Of a stretch of 64,000 nt of DNA, positions 29,167 through 38,292 are shown one piece after another. Below the pieces are notes generated by a model, which was not told the origin of the DNA, searched no databases, and saw nothing but the letters and a program-made list of their open reading frames with translations. Numbering within the stretch: the stretch's first letter is position 1; each line of letters opens with the position of its first letter. Source of the DNA: Nitrospirota bacterium (lineage in GTDB: Bacteria; Nitrospirota; Leptospirillia; Leptospirillales; Leptospirillaceae). The DNA lies in NCBI GenBank assembly GCA_027314645.1, contig DAHVAL010000003.1:1-64000 (forward strand). The letters run 5' to 3'. A program made the position numbers and the translations under genes.

Positions 29167-30585
29167 ATGACCCGTTTACCCTTCGCCCGCCTTAAGGCAG
29201 GTTTTTATTCAACGTTCCCCCCCGCCCTCTCTCCGACCCTGCTCTCCCTGATCCTCCTGGGGGTCACCCCCTCCTTCGCACAGGGAGCCGCCCCCGTTCT
29301 TCCCCCCTTTCCTCCAGGGCTCTTCTTTCCTGTTGATCAAGGTAAAGCGCCAACCATTCCTGGTGCCACTCTCCAGCCGTCCGCCCCCATCTTCGACTTC
29401 GCCGGCGTTCCGGGATGGGTTCAAGGGACAAAAGTGACAAACTCCATGAAGGTGTCCATTCCAAAGTATGAAATGCTCGTCATTCGCGGATCGCATCTCC
29501 GTCATCACACCATCGTCATTCCTCCGGGAGGCCTCTATTACGACTCTTCCCCTGCCCGCGGAGAAATCCCGATGACAGGTTCGAGCGATTTCATTTTGGG
29601 AAAACGCTATTATTTCGTCGACTATGACGCCCGGATTCATGTGCGAAACAATGTCGCGATCCGTCAAGGCCGATCTACAATTGTCGGGAACCATCTTTAT
29701 ACCCTTCTTCTTCCTCCCATCCCGAAGGTCGTCTTGAATCCGGTGGTCCACTGGCAAACATTCGATGGGGTTTCCATCCGTCCATGGGCATTCACCGAAA
29801 GATGGGAGCATCCTTCCCCCAGCCAGCCGGATCAACGGGCCATGACCTATCTTCAGGGGGTGATTCACACCGTTGACAAAAAGGGGGTCACCTTCGCCTC
29901 GCTGACCGGAACCGCCATCCATCGGGAGTGGTGGGCCAAAAACCTCCTCTTCGAAGGCGTTGCCAAGGCCGGACAACAATGGGTCAGCCATGGCCAAGGG
30001 GTCAGGATTGATCGGATCGACCCGGGCGCAAAGAGGGTCACGGTCTCCTATCTTCAAAACGGGAAAAAAGTATTTTCCAAAACGCTCGTGGCCAAGGAGG
30101 ATCCAACCCTTCCGGAAAACCCCGACCTAAGACAAAAGATGATCGCGATTCACGGGACCGAGGCGGTGGTCCTCTGGCCCCACGGAGCCATCGAGAACGG
30201 GTCTGTCCGACTGTGGATCTTTGGCGGAGTTGAGGAATGGAAAACCAACCATCCCCTCCCCGGCCTCACCCACTACGCTTACTTCCCGATCGCCTGTCCG
30301 ATCGCCCACCATATCGGAGGAATGCTCTATAACCAACGCTCTCTTCACCTTGTTCCTGGACAAGCTGTCTCCATTTTGGGAGGGTATGCCAAGATCAAGG
30401 TTGAGTCCATTCAGGGCGCCAAGGTAAAATTTCTTGTAGAGACCAAAACGGGAAAAACCCCGGAATTCTCGAAATCGGGAAACATCGATGGTGTGATCGG
30501 GGAAGGTCGAGCCGCTCATGGCATTCTCGGCTCACTCGATACCACGGATCTTGCTCTTTCACAGGACCTTGCAGTCAAGGAATAA
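29167..30585 (+). CDS. Secreted protein of unknown function
   Basis: Signal peptide (..LILLGVTPSFAQGA), no family recognised, same strand and 41 bp after the solute-binding protein. Confidence 0.65.
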   Translation: MTRLPFARLKAGFYSTFPPALSPTLLSLILLGVTPSFAQGAAPVLPPFPPGLFFPVDQGKAPTIPGATLQPSAPIFDFAGVPGWVQGTKVTNSMKVSIPKYEMLVIRGSHLRHHTIVIPPGGLYYDSSPARGEIPMTGSSDFILGKRYYFVDYDARIHVRNNVAIRQGRSTIVGNHLYTLLLPPIPKVVLNPVVHWQTFDGVSIRPWAFTERWEHPSPSQPDQRAMTYLQGVIHTVDKKGVTFASLTGTAIHREWWAKNLLFEGVAKAGQQWVSHGQGVRIDRIDPGAKRVTVSYLQNGKKVFSKTLVAKEDPTLPENPDLRQKMIAIHGTEAVVLWPHGAIENGSVRLWIFGGVEEWKTNHPLPGLTHYAYFPIACPIAHHIGGMLYNQRSLHLVPGQAVSILGGYAKIKVESIQGAKVKFLVETKTGKTPEFSKSGNIDGVIGEGRAAHGILGSLDTTDLALSQDLAVKE

Positions 30586-30652
30586 AGAATATGCCCGGAT
30601 TCGGAGGGGTCGCTTCCTCCGCTTCCGGGCCATTCAGGAGGTGCACCCCACT

Positions 30653-30997
30653 ATGTTCGGTTTCCTTTCAGGTAAAAACGATCTTCAACTCCATCCGGCG
30701 GATCTGAAGGAACGGATCGACTCCGGGGACGATCTTGTCATTCTCGACGTTCGAGAAAACTGGGAGCATTCCCGGGTTCGTATCCCGAACGCGATTCATA
30801 TCCCCCTTGGGCAACTTTCCCAAAAACTCTCCGAAATCGACCCCGCGAAGGAAGTGGTCGTTTATTGTCACCATGGAATGAGAAGTCTTCAGGCGTGCCA
30901 TTTTTTGAAGAAAATGGGCTTCGAGAAGGTCAAAAACCTTCATGGAGGGATCGATGCCTACGCCCTTCATGTTGATCGCTCCCTCCCGCGTTATTAG
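30653..30997 (+). CDS. Rhodanese-like domain protein
   Basis: ILDVRENWEHSRVRIPNAIHIPLGQL; active-site loop VVYCHHGMRS. Confidence 0.92.
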   Translation: MFGFLSGKNDLQLHPADLKERIDSGDDLVILDVRENWEHSRVRIPNAIHIPLGQLSQKLSEIDPAKEVVVYCHHGMRSLQACHFLKKMGFEKVKNLHGGIDAYALHVDRSLPRY

Positions 30998-31293
30998 GGC
31001 CCCGAAGGAACGATGGTTTCTATCATGATTTTCTGGGTCCCTATGTTTTTGTGGCTCCTTGGCTGAAACAACGATGGCTCCGAAAGTCCTCCATTGGGGA
31101 ACCACTCCAGGGGTCTTTTGGTGCGGAAAAAGGTTGCAGGCCCTTCACGGTGACCTAGGGGGGCCGAAGGCCCGAACGATCCCCAATCCTCCAATTTGCC
31201 ACCAATGTCGTGAAGGCTCTTCCCCCGGATTGCAAGAAGGCCTCTTAGGATTGACCGGAGTGTTTTACTTGACGGGGGCCGGGAGAATCGAAA

Positions 31294-31330
31294 CACACAA
31301 GGGCCCCCCGGTGGAGGGGCCCTTTGTGTC
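31294..31330. terminator. Bidirectional-looking GC-rich hairpin
   Basis: ACACAAGGGCCCC...GGGGCCCTTTGTGT inverted repeat between the + rhodanese gene and the converging - gene. Confidence 0.5.
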
Positions 31331-31353
31331 ATGGAGTGCGGATAAAGGAAAAG

Positions 31354-31656
31354 TTAATGGCTGCGGGGGAGGGATTTTCCCGAGCTTCCAGCCTCACCTG
31401 GAACATTCAAAAATTTGGGAGGGGCTTCGAGCCCTGCCATGGTCGGGAGTCGTGTCAGGATATATTCGCTGGGGACATGGGACAGATTTTCCTCCCGAAC
31501 CCGCATCCGGGCGTTTTCCGGAGGAATAATGACGTCATACTCATTGGCCTTCCAGTATCCGCGCGTCCGGCTTTCCACGAGGCCGATCTGGTTTGTGATC
31601 GTCACCAGAACCGTTTCACCGATTTCGAATGCAAATGCAATTGGGCGATGCTCCAT
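31354..31656 (-). CDS. Conserved hypothetical small protein
   Basis: GGAGGAG RBS before MEHRPIAFAFEIGETVLVTI; no recognised family. Confidence 0.45.
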   Translation of the reverse strand: MEHRPIAFAFEIGETVLVTITNQIGLVESRTRGYWKANEYDVIIPPENARMRVREENLSHVPSEYILTRLPTMAGLEAPPKFLNVPGEAGSSGKSLPRSH

Positions 31657-31697
31657 GAATGACTCCTCCAAATCAAAAAGGCGGACAAAACACTGGA

Positions 31698-32366
31698 TTA
31701 GTCCGGGTTTCCGGACCAGCGATATACGGCGATACGGTAATGATCAAGGGGTCCCGGACTTTCCGTATCAGACACCACCAAGGAAAAGTCCTTTCCCAAG
31801 AGCATCGGAAGATCCTTCTCCCGAAAGAACACGTCATGGTGACCCCGATGGGTCACAAAATTCCTTCGACGGCGCTCTCCCTCGAAGTGTCGAAAAAACT
31901 CGGAAAACACACCAAGGCCGACAATACCGCCCGGTCTGAGAATTCGTGACAGCCAACCGGAATAAGCGCGCCGTTCTGGAAGGCGAAGGTGATGAAACAC
32001 CCCGAAATCAAAAATCACATCAAAAATTCCCGCCCTGAAAGGGAGGGAAAAAACGTCCCCCTGGAGAAGGGAGGGCTTGGAACCCGCTCGCTCCTTCGTT
32101 CTGCGGCGAACCTCCAGAAGCGGGGTCCGAACCAAATCCATCGCAACGACAGACCAGCCCCGATCGAGAAACGGCTCCAGATTCCGCCCTTCCCCCGACC
32201 CTACTTCCAGAACCCTTCCCCCCTCGGGAAGGTCCGCGGCATCAAGAAGGAGCGGGACAAGTCGAGAGGCCCCAAACCGCGGCCAACCGATCCGTTGGGT
32301 GTTGTAGGCCTCAAGAAAAAACTGTTTCTGGCGATCATACATCTTTCGATCGGTTTCCATCAACAT
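31698..32366 (-). CDS. Class I SAM-dependent methyltransferase
   Basis: VLEVGSGEGRNLEPFLDRGWSVVAMDL; LLQGDVFSLPFRAGIFDVIFDFGVFHHL. Confidence 0.9.
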   Translation of the reverse strand: MLMETDRKMYDRQKQFFLEAYNTQRIGWPRFGASRLVPLLLDAADLPEGGRVLEVGSGEGRNLEPFLDRGWSVVAMDLVRTPLLEVRRRTKERAGSKPSLLQGDVFSLPFRAGIFDVIFDFGVFHHLRLPERRAYSGWLSRILRPGGIVGLGVFSEFFRHFEGERRRRNFVTHRGHHDVFFREKDLPMLLGKDFSLVVSDTESPGPLDHYRIAVYRWSGNPD

Positions 32367-32463
32367 AGTCCCTCATGATAAATTTATAGGGGCCTCTTTG
32401 ACCCACAGATCGAAAGGGAGAGGCATTACCAACCCATGATGGCCGGGAGCCGCCCTCACAACG

Positions 32464-33777
32464 ATGGATCTCTTGATAAGACCCTCTCTATTTAGCTCCG
32501 AGACCAGCCTCCTTGAAATACAGTCCCTCGTATCGGGGCCGGACCTGTCCTTCGGGCTTTTTCTGTCCCGGGATCATCTTGTCCTGGCCAACGCATCATT
32601 TTTCAAGCGATTCGGATTGGCTGGAACATCTTTTCCCCGTTTTAGCCTTGCAGACTTCGCCAACAAAAATGCGGGCGAACTCAAGGGGGAAATCCGGGGA
32701 CGGTTCTTGGATTGGTTCTCCAACCCCTCCCCCGAACCGTCTATGATCGAACTCCCTCACCCCGTCTCCGGAAAAAGCCGCTTTCTTCTGAGGGTCCCGA
32801 CAGAGGTCGACACGGGAAATAATCCGATCTTTCTCGAAAAGGTTCAGTCAAGCCTGACGGTCAGCCAGAAAGAAGGTCTATTCCTGTTGGGCCGGCAACT
32901 CCGAAAACCGGCTCGCACGGTCCTCCGAAATGTCAGCGATGAAATCCTCATCACGCAATTTTTCGAGGATGAACTGGCCAAGGATCCGGACGGTCCCCAT
33001 GCACAGATCTTTCTCGCCAAAGCTTCCGCCTGGAGCCCCCCGGAAGAATTCTGGTGGGTTCACTTCTCCACGGACGGGAAAACCCTGATCGCTGAAAGCC
33101 TTCCAGAGGCAGAAACACGCTCCCTGACCCCGTTTAGGCGCATTGTCTTTTCAAAGAACAGCCACGAAGGATATTGGGCTGATTTTCCCCTCCTGTATAA
33201 TCGGGGGTTCTTTGGAAAGATCCGGCTTTTCCGGCCGGCGTCAAAGAAGGAGGACCTTCCCAGACTCAGCTCCTTCCAGCCAAAAGCCCAGCGTCTTTCC
33301 CGGGCGCTCTTCGAAATCAGGGAACACCTGGAATTTTTGCATCCTGAGGCCAGGGAACCCGAATCGGGTTTTTTGGACCGGAGGGAAGCCTTGCTCCTTC
33401 TGGAGTCCCTGATAGAGGAGCACCGAATCACTGGCCAGGGGTTCGGCCTCATCGGGATCAGGGTCAATATCCCAAATCCGCATTCCCTCATGCTGAAGGT
33501 GAGGAACATTCTTCGATTTTACGACGAAATCGCCCATGTTTCTTCCCGGGAATATGTTCTCATTCTCCCATCCAAGGATTCGCAGCATTCGGACCAGATC
33601 ATCATAGAGAGAGTTCGCGACCTGATCCTCGGCAAGGACCACTACCAGGCCACCCTTGTCACTTTTGGCAACCTCTCCTATCCTGAGTCGGGAAAAGGTC
33701 CGATGAGCCTCATCCGGGGCGTCTTCGCCAAGGAAGACTCTCAACCGATCCAGAAAAAAAACGACCCGATTGAATGA
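32464..33777 (+). CDS. Hypothetical protein with a degenerate GGDEF-like C-terminal domain
   Basis: FGLIGIRVNIPNPHSLMLKVRNILRFYDEIAHVSSREYVLILPSKD: GGDEF-like fold pattern without a GG(D/E)EF motif. Confidence 0.5.
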   Translation: MDLLIRPSLFSSETSLLEIQSLVSGPDLSFGLFLSRDHLVLANASFFKRFGLAGTSFPRFSLADFANKNAGELKGEIRGRFLDWFSNPSPEPSMIELPHPVSGKSRFLLRVPTEVDTGNNPIFLEKVQSSLTVSQKEGLFLLGRQLRKPARTVLRNVSDEILITQFFEDELAKDPDGPHAQIFLAKASAWSPPEEFWWVHFSTDGKTLIAESLPEAETRSLTPFRRIVFSKNSHEGYWADFPLLYNRGFFGKIRLFRPASKKEDLPRLSSFQPKAQRLSRALFEIREHLEFLHPEAREPESGFLDRREALLLLESLIEEHRITGQGFGLIGIRVNIPNPHSLMLKVRNILRFYDEIAHVSSREYVLILPSKDSQHSDQIIIERVRDLILGKDHYQATLVTFGNLSYPESGKGPMSLIRGVFAKEDSQPIQKKNDPIE

Positions 33778-33795
33778 GCCTTTAAAGGAGTTTCG

Positions 33796-33948
33796 ATGCC
33801 CGAGCTTGACCCTGAGGACCCCACACGAAAAAATGACGACATCGGCGTCCCCCTTCCTTGGATCCTCATCCCTGTCGCTCTCGTCTTCCTCGGGATCATC
33901 GGATTTACGCTCTACCACCTCCTGCACATGGACTTTCTAAGGCCCTAA
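33796..33948 (+). CDS. 50-aa single-TM microprotein
   Basis: AAAGGAG RBS; MPELDPEDPTRKNDDIGVPLPWILIPVALVFLGIIGFTLYHLLHMDFLRP. Too short for the supplied ORF track. Confidence 0.5.
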   Translation: MPELDPEDPTRKNDDIGVPLPWILIPVALVFLGIIGFTLYHLLHMDFLRP

Positions 33949-33956
33949 CTCTTCCA

Positions 33957-34829
33957 TTAGAGGGACGGCCTTTCTAATTTCTTCCAAAGGTCTCTGGAAA
34001 GCCGGCCCGTCATCACCTCTTCGACAGGGCCCTCCATTCGCAGTTCCCTGTCTTCTCCAACCTCAATCAAAAGGGATCCCCCCGGCATTCGAACTGTCAC
34101 GGGACTTTTCACCTTTCCAAGAGAGACCGCGCATGAGGCTGCGGCACAAGAACTGCTTCCGGACGCCTGAGTATAGCCAGCCCCCCGTTCCCAGATACGA
34201 ATTTCGATCTCCTGAGGACCGGTCACCTTGACCATCTGGGTATTGATCCTCTTTGGAAAGAGTGGATGATGCTCGATCTTGGTCCCATGTTCCCGGATAA
34301 AGTCTTCGTCGATCGCGTCCACAAAAAAGACAAAATGTGGATTCCCCACCGAAAGGGCCGACCCTTTAACCTTCACATCCCCCCCAAGGGAGAGGATCTC
34401 CTCAATCAAGGGAGCCTGCCGATTCTTGACCCCGACAAGGACGGGATCAAAGGTGTAGGCCCCCATCTCGACGAGAACGGAGGTTACCCGTCCTTCGGCG
34501 TCCGTCCGGACCCTCGTCTGCACCCGCCCTCCCATGGTATCGATGGGAAAATCCTTCGTTTTGGCGTACCCGTACTCATAAAGAAATTTCGAAAAAATTC
34601 TGAGGCCATTTCCGCTTTTTTCAGCCTCCGACCCATCGGGATTATAGATGCGCAATCCGAATGGAGGGGTGTCCCTTTCAAGCAAAAGGATGCCGTCGGA
34701 GCCGATTCCGTAATTCCTGTCGCAAAGGAGCCGAATATTATTCTCAGTGAGGAGGGGAGCCCCATCGGTTTTGACCATGACGATATAATCATTTCCCAAC
34801 CCGTGGCTTTTGACGAAATCCTGCTCCAT
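33957..34829 (-). CDS. DapF-family (diaminopimelate epimerase-like) protein without the two catalytic cysteines
   Basis: VKSHGLGNDYIV, DGSEAEKSGNGLRIFSKFL, GNPHFVFFV, WERGAGYTQASGSSSCAAA. Confidence 0.85.
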   Translation of the reverse strand: MEQDFVKSHGLGNDYIVMVKTDGAPLLTENNIRLLCDRNYGIGSDGILLLERDTPPFGLRIYNPDGSEAEKSGNGLRIFSKFLYEYGYAKTKDFPIDTMGGRVQTRVRTDAEGRVTSVLVEMGAYTFDPVLVGVKNRQAPLIEEILSLGGDVKVKGSALSVGNPHFVFFVDAIDEDFIREHGTKIEHHPLFPKRINTQMVKVTGPQEIEIRIWERGAGYTQASGSSSCAAASCAVSLGKVKSPVTVRMPGGSLLIEVGEDRELRMEGPVEEVMTGRLSRDLWKKLERPSL

Positions 34830-34842
34830 GAACCAATCCTTT

Positions 34843-35703
34843 TTATTTTAAAGTTGCCTGATCTCCGGACGATCCCCCTCCGGGGGTTTCCGAAAGTATC
34901 TGCCAATCTTTCCTGGCCTGACTGTCCTGGGGGTCGATTTGCATCGCTTTTTCAAGATTGACCTTTGCTTCAGGATACCGGTGACCCCGATACTCCGCCT
35001 CCGCCCGGCCAACGAGCTTCCTGACCATTCCGGAGACTCGATCGCGTATTCGGGCGGCGAGATCGTTCGTATTTTGGTAGAGCAATGCCTTGCGGGAATG
35101 GTCAAGCGCCAATCCGAAGCGGCCTGACACGTACTCGCTCTCTGCAAGCTTCCCATAGGCCCAGCCAATGGTGGGATCGATCGTCGTCCCGGAGGGATTC
35201 CTGGACTTGAGGGCCAGAAGTTTCTGGAGAAGTTCTCCCCAATCTTCTCCCTCCTGCCCAGAAACGATCATCTGGGCCTCTGTCCTTTCAATGTCCTTCC
35301 GGAGCGTAGGATCCTGAGGGGTGAAGGACCTGGCCCTCTTCAAGGCCTCCAGAGCCCCACGGAATCTCCCCGCCTTTCGACGTTCCTTCGCGATCCCCAT
35401 GTAATAGGCGGAGCCTATCATGCAGATGGTATTTTTATCCTTTCGGAGCAATTGTTTATTAGCATCCGACAGACCGGGATATTTTTCCCAGCCCGTGACC
35501 CACTCCAGAGCCTTTTGAAAGTGATTGTCCCGAAGGAGGGCCTTGAGTTCCGGATACTCTTTCCGGAACTGTTGATCGTCCGGCGATTCTTCATGAAAGG
35601 AGGAGAAGGAATGCATGAAGGAGTCGGTAGAACACCCGGAAAAACACAAAAGCACTACCCCTGAGGTGACCACGAGGAATCCATTTTTAAGGGTCCGACT
35701 CAT
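34843..35703 (-). CDS. TPR-containing lipoprotein
   Basis: Lipobox-like LLCFSGCSTDS; TPR pattern AKVNLEKAMQIDPQDSQARKDWQIL. Confidence 0.7.
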   Translation of the reverse strand: MSRTLKNGFLVVTSGVVLLCFSGCSTDSFMHSFSSFHEESPDDQQFRKEYPELKALLRDNHFQKALEWVTGWEKYPGLSDANKQLLRKDKNTICMIGSAYYMGIAKERRKAGRFRGALEALKRARSFTPQDPTLRKDIERTEAQMIVSGQEGEDWGELLQKLLALKSRNPSGTTIDPTIGWAYGKLAESEYVSGRFGLALDHSRKALLYQNTNDLAARIRDRVSGMVRKLVGRAEAEYRGHRYPEAKVNLEKAMQIDPQDSQARKDWQILSETPGGGSSGDQATLK

Positions 35704-35724
35704 TCGTCCTCCTTCTGCGTCCTG

Positions 35725-36771
35725 CTACCCCCACACAAACCCCAATTTCCCGACGAAATCTCTTTCGAGCATTCGCCGGTAAGCCCCCTTGAGAATGTCG
35801 ATCGAGGTCAGCACTCCCATATTGTTGATAATCGGTCGGAGGCTTCCCCGGGAAACCCATTCAAGCATCGCCAAAATATCGGAGCGGTGGGCGAGATACA
35901 CTCCATGAAGGGAAATCTGTCGTCCAAAAAGCTCCCGCGTCGGAAATTGAGTCAGCGACCCGGTGGTTTCCCCCACGACCACCGCCCGCCCCCCCTTCCT
36001 GAGCATCGGGAGAACCCGCGGGATCGTGGCCCCACCGACCGTGTCCAGAACACCGTCAAAGAGCTTCCCTGACAATTTCATGACCTGTTCGGGCCAGTCG
36101 GGATCATTATGAGAAACGAGCGGGATGTCCATCGAGCGGGAAAGAATCGTCCGTTTCTTTTCCGGGCCATACGTCCCATAAACATCCAATCGCAGAACCT
36201 TGCCCAAAAGGCTGGCCAGATGGCCCACACCTCCGCTTGCGCCTACGACCAGCCATCGCTCTCCAGGCCGTGCCTCCCCCCGAACAACCAACCCCTGATG
36301 GGCCGTTGCTCCCGCAAGAGTCACGGATGAGGCAAGGAGCGGATCGACGTTGGGCGGAACGAGAAGGAGGCGTGAAGGGGGCAAACAGACATATTCCGAA
36401 AACACGCCGGAGAGATGTCCGCCAAGAACTCGATAGGATGGGCAAAGCGATTCGAAGCCGCTTCTGCACAATTCGCAGACAAGACACCCTTGACCCGGAG
36501 AAAGGACCACCCGGTCCCCCGGCTTAAAGGAAAAGGCCGGATCCAGCCCTTCTCCCAGCAGGTCCACCTCACCGGCTCCCTCGGAGCCCATGACATGCGG
36601 CAGAGGCACGGAGTACGCCGGCGATCCGGTAAGCACCCACAAATCGATATGATTCAGGGTGTGCGCTTTCAATCGGACGCGAACCTCTCCTTTTTCCGGA
36701 ACGGGAACCGGATGCTCCCCAATGTGAAGAGAATCGATCTTTTTCCCCTCGGCCAGAATGACAGACTTCAT
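35725..36771 (-). CDS. Zinc-type alcohol dehydrogenase / quinone oxidoreductase (MDR family)
   Basis: HVMGSEGAGEVDLLGEG; structural Zn cysteines CLVCELCRSGFESLC; Rossmann VVGASGGVGHLASLLGKVL. Confidence 0.9.
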   Translation of the reverse strand: MKSVILAEGKKIDSLHIGEHPVPVPEKGEVRVRLKAHTLNHIDLWVLTGSPAYSVPLPHVMGSEGAGEVDLLGEGLDPAFSFKPGDRVVLSPGQGCLVCELCRSGFESLCPSYRVLGGHLSGVFSEYVCLPPSRLLLVPPNVDPLLASSVTLAGATAHQGLVVRGEARPGERWLVVGASGGVGHLASLLGKVLRLDVYGTYGPEKKRTILSRSMDIPLVSHNDPDWPEQVMKLSGKLFDGVLDTVGGATIPRVLPMLRKGGRAVVVGETTGSLTQFPTRELFGRQISLHGVYLAHRSDILAMLEWVSRGSLRPIINNMGVLTSIDILKGAYRRMLERDFVGKLGFVWG

Positions 36772-37490
36772 GGAAGGTCCCCTATTTGAAGTCTTTTCCC
36801 ATTGACTCGTCTCCCGCCGTCCCGAATAAGAGAAAGGCAGAAACGTCCGATCTTTTCTCCTGTCGCGTCAGCAGTCGGGAGGGTGGTGGGATCTTCCTCC
36901 GGGTAGGCAAGACGCCTCATGTCTGTCGCCATCCCTCCGGGATTGAGCGTGAGGCTGTAAAGCGGGGGAGGAAGATCGAGGGCTAATTGGGCTGACAAGG
37001 CTTCCAGTGCTCCTTTGGCTATTCCGTACCCTCCCCAGTGAGGACGGGGTGTTGGGGCCACTCCAGAGGAGATGAATACATGCCCCCCTTTTCCACGTTC
37101 CACAAAATGGCGAGAAAGAAGCCATGACCAGTAAAGGGGAGCGCGGAAATTGATCTCGATTTCCCGATCGATGTCGGAGATCTTTTCATCAAGGAAATTC
37201 AAGCGCCCGGAAAGGAATCCGGCTGTGTAGACGACCAATACCGGAAAGCCCGCCGAGTTGGTTCCTGCTGCGAGGGAATCGATCATTGACTGGGTACATT
37301 CCCGGTCGGCGAGATCAAACGCTTCCGACTTCAACCCATGCTGAGACTTGGAAAATTCCCGCCGGATGCTGGTCAGGCTGTCGTTGGTGCGGGTGACACA
37401 GGAAACAGGGACCTGCTGTCCCAGAAAGAACCGAAGAAGGGACCTTCCCAAGCCCCGACCTGCCCCCAGAAGAAGGACCATTCCATTCAA
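36768..37490 (-). CDS. Short-chain dehydrogenase/reductase
   Basis: LLGAGRGLGRSLLRFFLGQ; YGIAKGALEALSAQLALDL (YxxxK). Confidence 0.85.
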   Translation of the reverse strand: MNGMVLLLGAGRGLGRSLLRFFLGQQVPVSCVTRTNDSLTSIRREFSKSQHGLKSEAFDLADRECTQSMIDSLAAGTNSAGFPVLVVYTAGFLSGRLNFLDEKISDIDREIEINFRAPLYWSWLLSRHFVERGKGGHVFISSGVAPTPRPHWGGYGIAKGALEALSAQLALDLPPPLYSLTLNPGGMATDMRRLAYPEEDPTTLPTADATGEKIGRFCLSLIRDGGRRVNGKRLQIGDLP

Positions 37491-37852
37491 CGTCTGATTT
37501 TCTCTGCCTTTTCTTCTTCTTCAAGCAGTGTCTTGCAGGAAATACAAAAGGTTGTCACCGGTCTGGCGAGCATCCTCTTTTCTTCAATCGCTTCCCCACA
37601 ACGCTCGCAAATCCCAAAGGAGCCCGACTTAAGACGTTCCAGCGCCTCGTCGATTTTTCGAAGGAGCTTCTTTTCCCGTTCCTTCAAACGAAAAGAAAAC
37701 CCTTGGGCCTCCTCGACGGAGGCGAGATCGGATGGGTCCGGAAACAGCTGGACCCCTTTTTCAAATGTCGACTGCAATGTCTTTTCTGCTCCCGAAATGA
37801 TTTCTTTCCGATGCCTCTCGAGAATTTCCCTTGCTTTCTCGTAGTATTCCAT
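37487..37852 (-). CDS. DksA/TraR-family zinc-finger protein
   Basis: IDEALERLKSGSFGICERCGEAIEEKRMLARPVTTFCISC. Confidence 0.92.
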   Translation of the reverse strand: MEYYEKAREILERHRKEIISGAEKTLQSTFEKGVQLFPDPSDLASVEEAQGFSFRLKEREKKLLRKIDEALERLKSGSFGICERCGEAIEEKRMLARPVTTFCISCKTLLEEEEKAEKIRR

Positions 37853-38157
37853 AGGATCCTTTCGCCTTAGACGAACTGCCCAGTCTGGGATCTGTTGGGC
37901 ATGGGGCGCTCTCAGGTTCCATGACCTTTCCCATTTCGGTTCATCGGTAAGATGCAGTCCTTTTTGATTTTAGCAAACTAGACTCGGGTTTGCACCACCA
38001 CACCTCCCGGGGAATGGTTGAGGAAGGGCCATGCCCCCTGAACATCTCGCCCATCCTTGGTCTTAAAGAATGTGTCAGTCACTATTTAGGCCAGTCCAAT
38101 CTTGTCTTCCCTCTCTTTTTCTGTTAAATTTATTCCTATCTCATATCGTTAATGCGT

Positions 38158-38247
38158 GGAGAGATGGCCGAGAGGCTGAAGGCGGTTGACTCGAAATCAA
38201 CTCTGGGGGGAACTCCAGCGGGGGTTCAAATCCCTCTCTCTCCGCCA
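38158..38247 (+). tRNA. tRNA-Ser (anticodon CGA), CCA encoded
   Basis: GGAGAGA acceptor pairing with TCTCTCC; anticodon loop TTGACTCGAAATCAA; long variable arm; GGTTCAAATCC T-loop. Confidence 0.95.
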
Positions 38248-38292
38248 TGGTTCACCAGGGTCACCCCTGGCGATCTGCCTGCGGAGTCGACA

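Noticed and set aside
31059-31529. ORF starting MAETTMAPKVLHWGTTPGVFWCGKRLQ...PICHQC (zinc-ribbon-like start)
   Set aside because: Contains a strong terminator-like hairpin and then overlaps a better-supported minus-strand gene; only weak motif resemblance.
38152-38292. N-terminal extension of the sigma-54 activator ORF through tRNA-Ser(CGA)
   Set aside because: The extension is the translated tRNA; a later TTG start is more credible.
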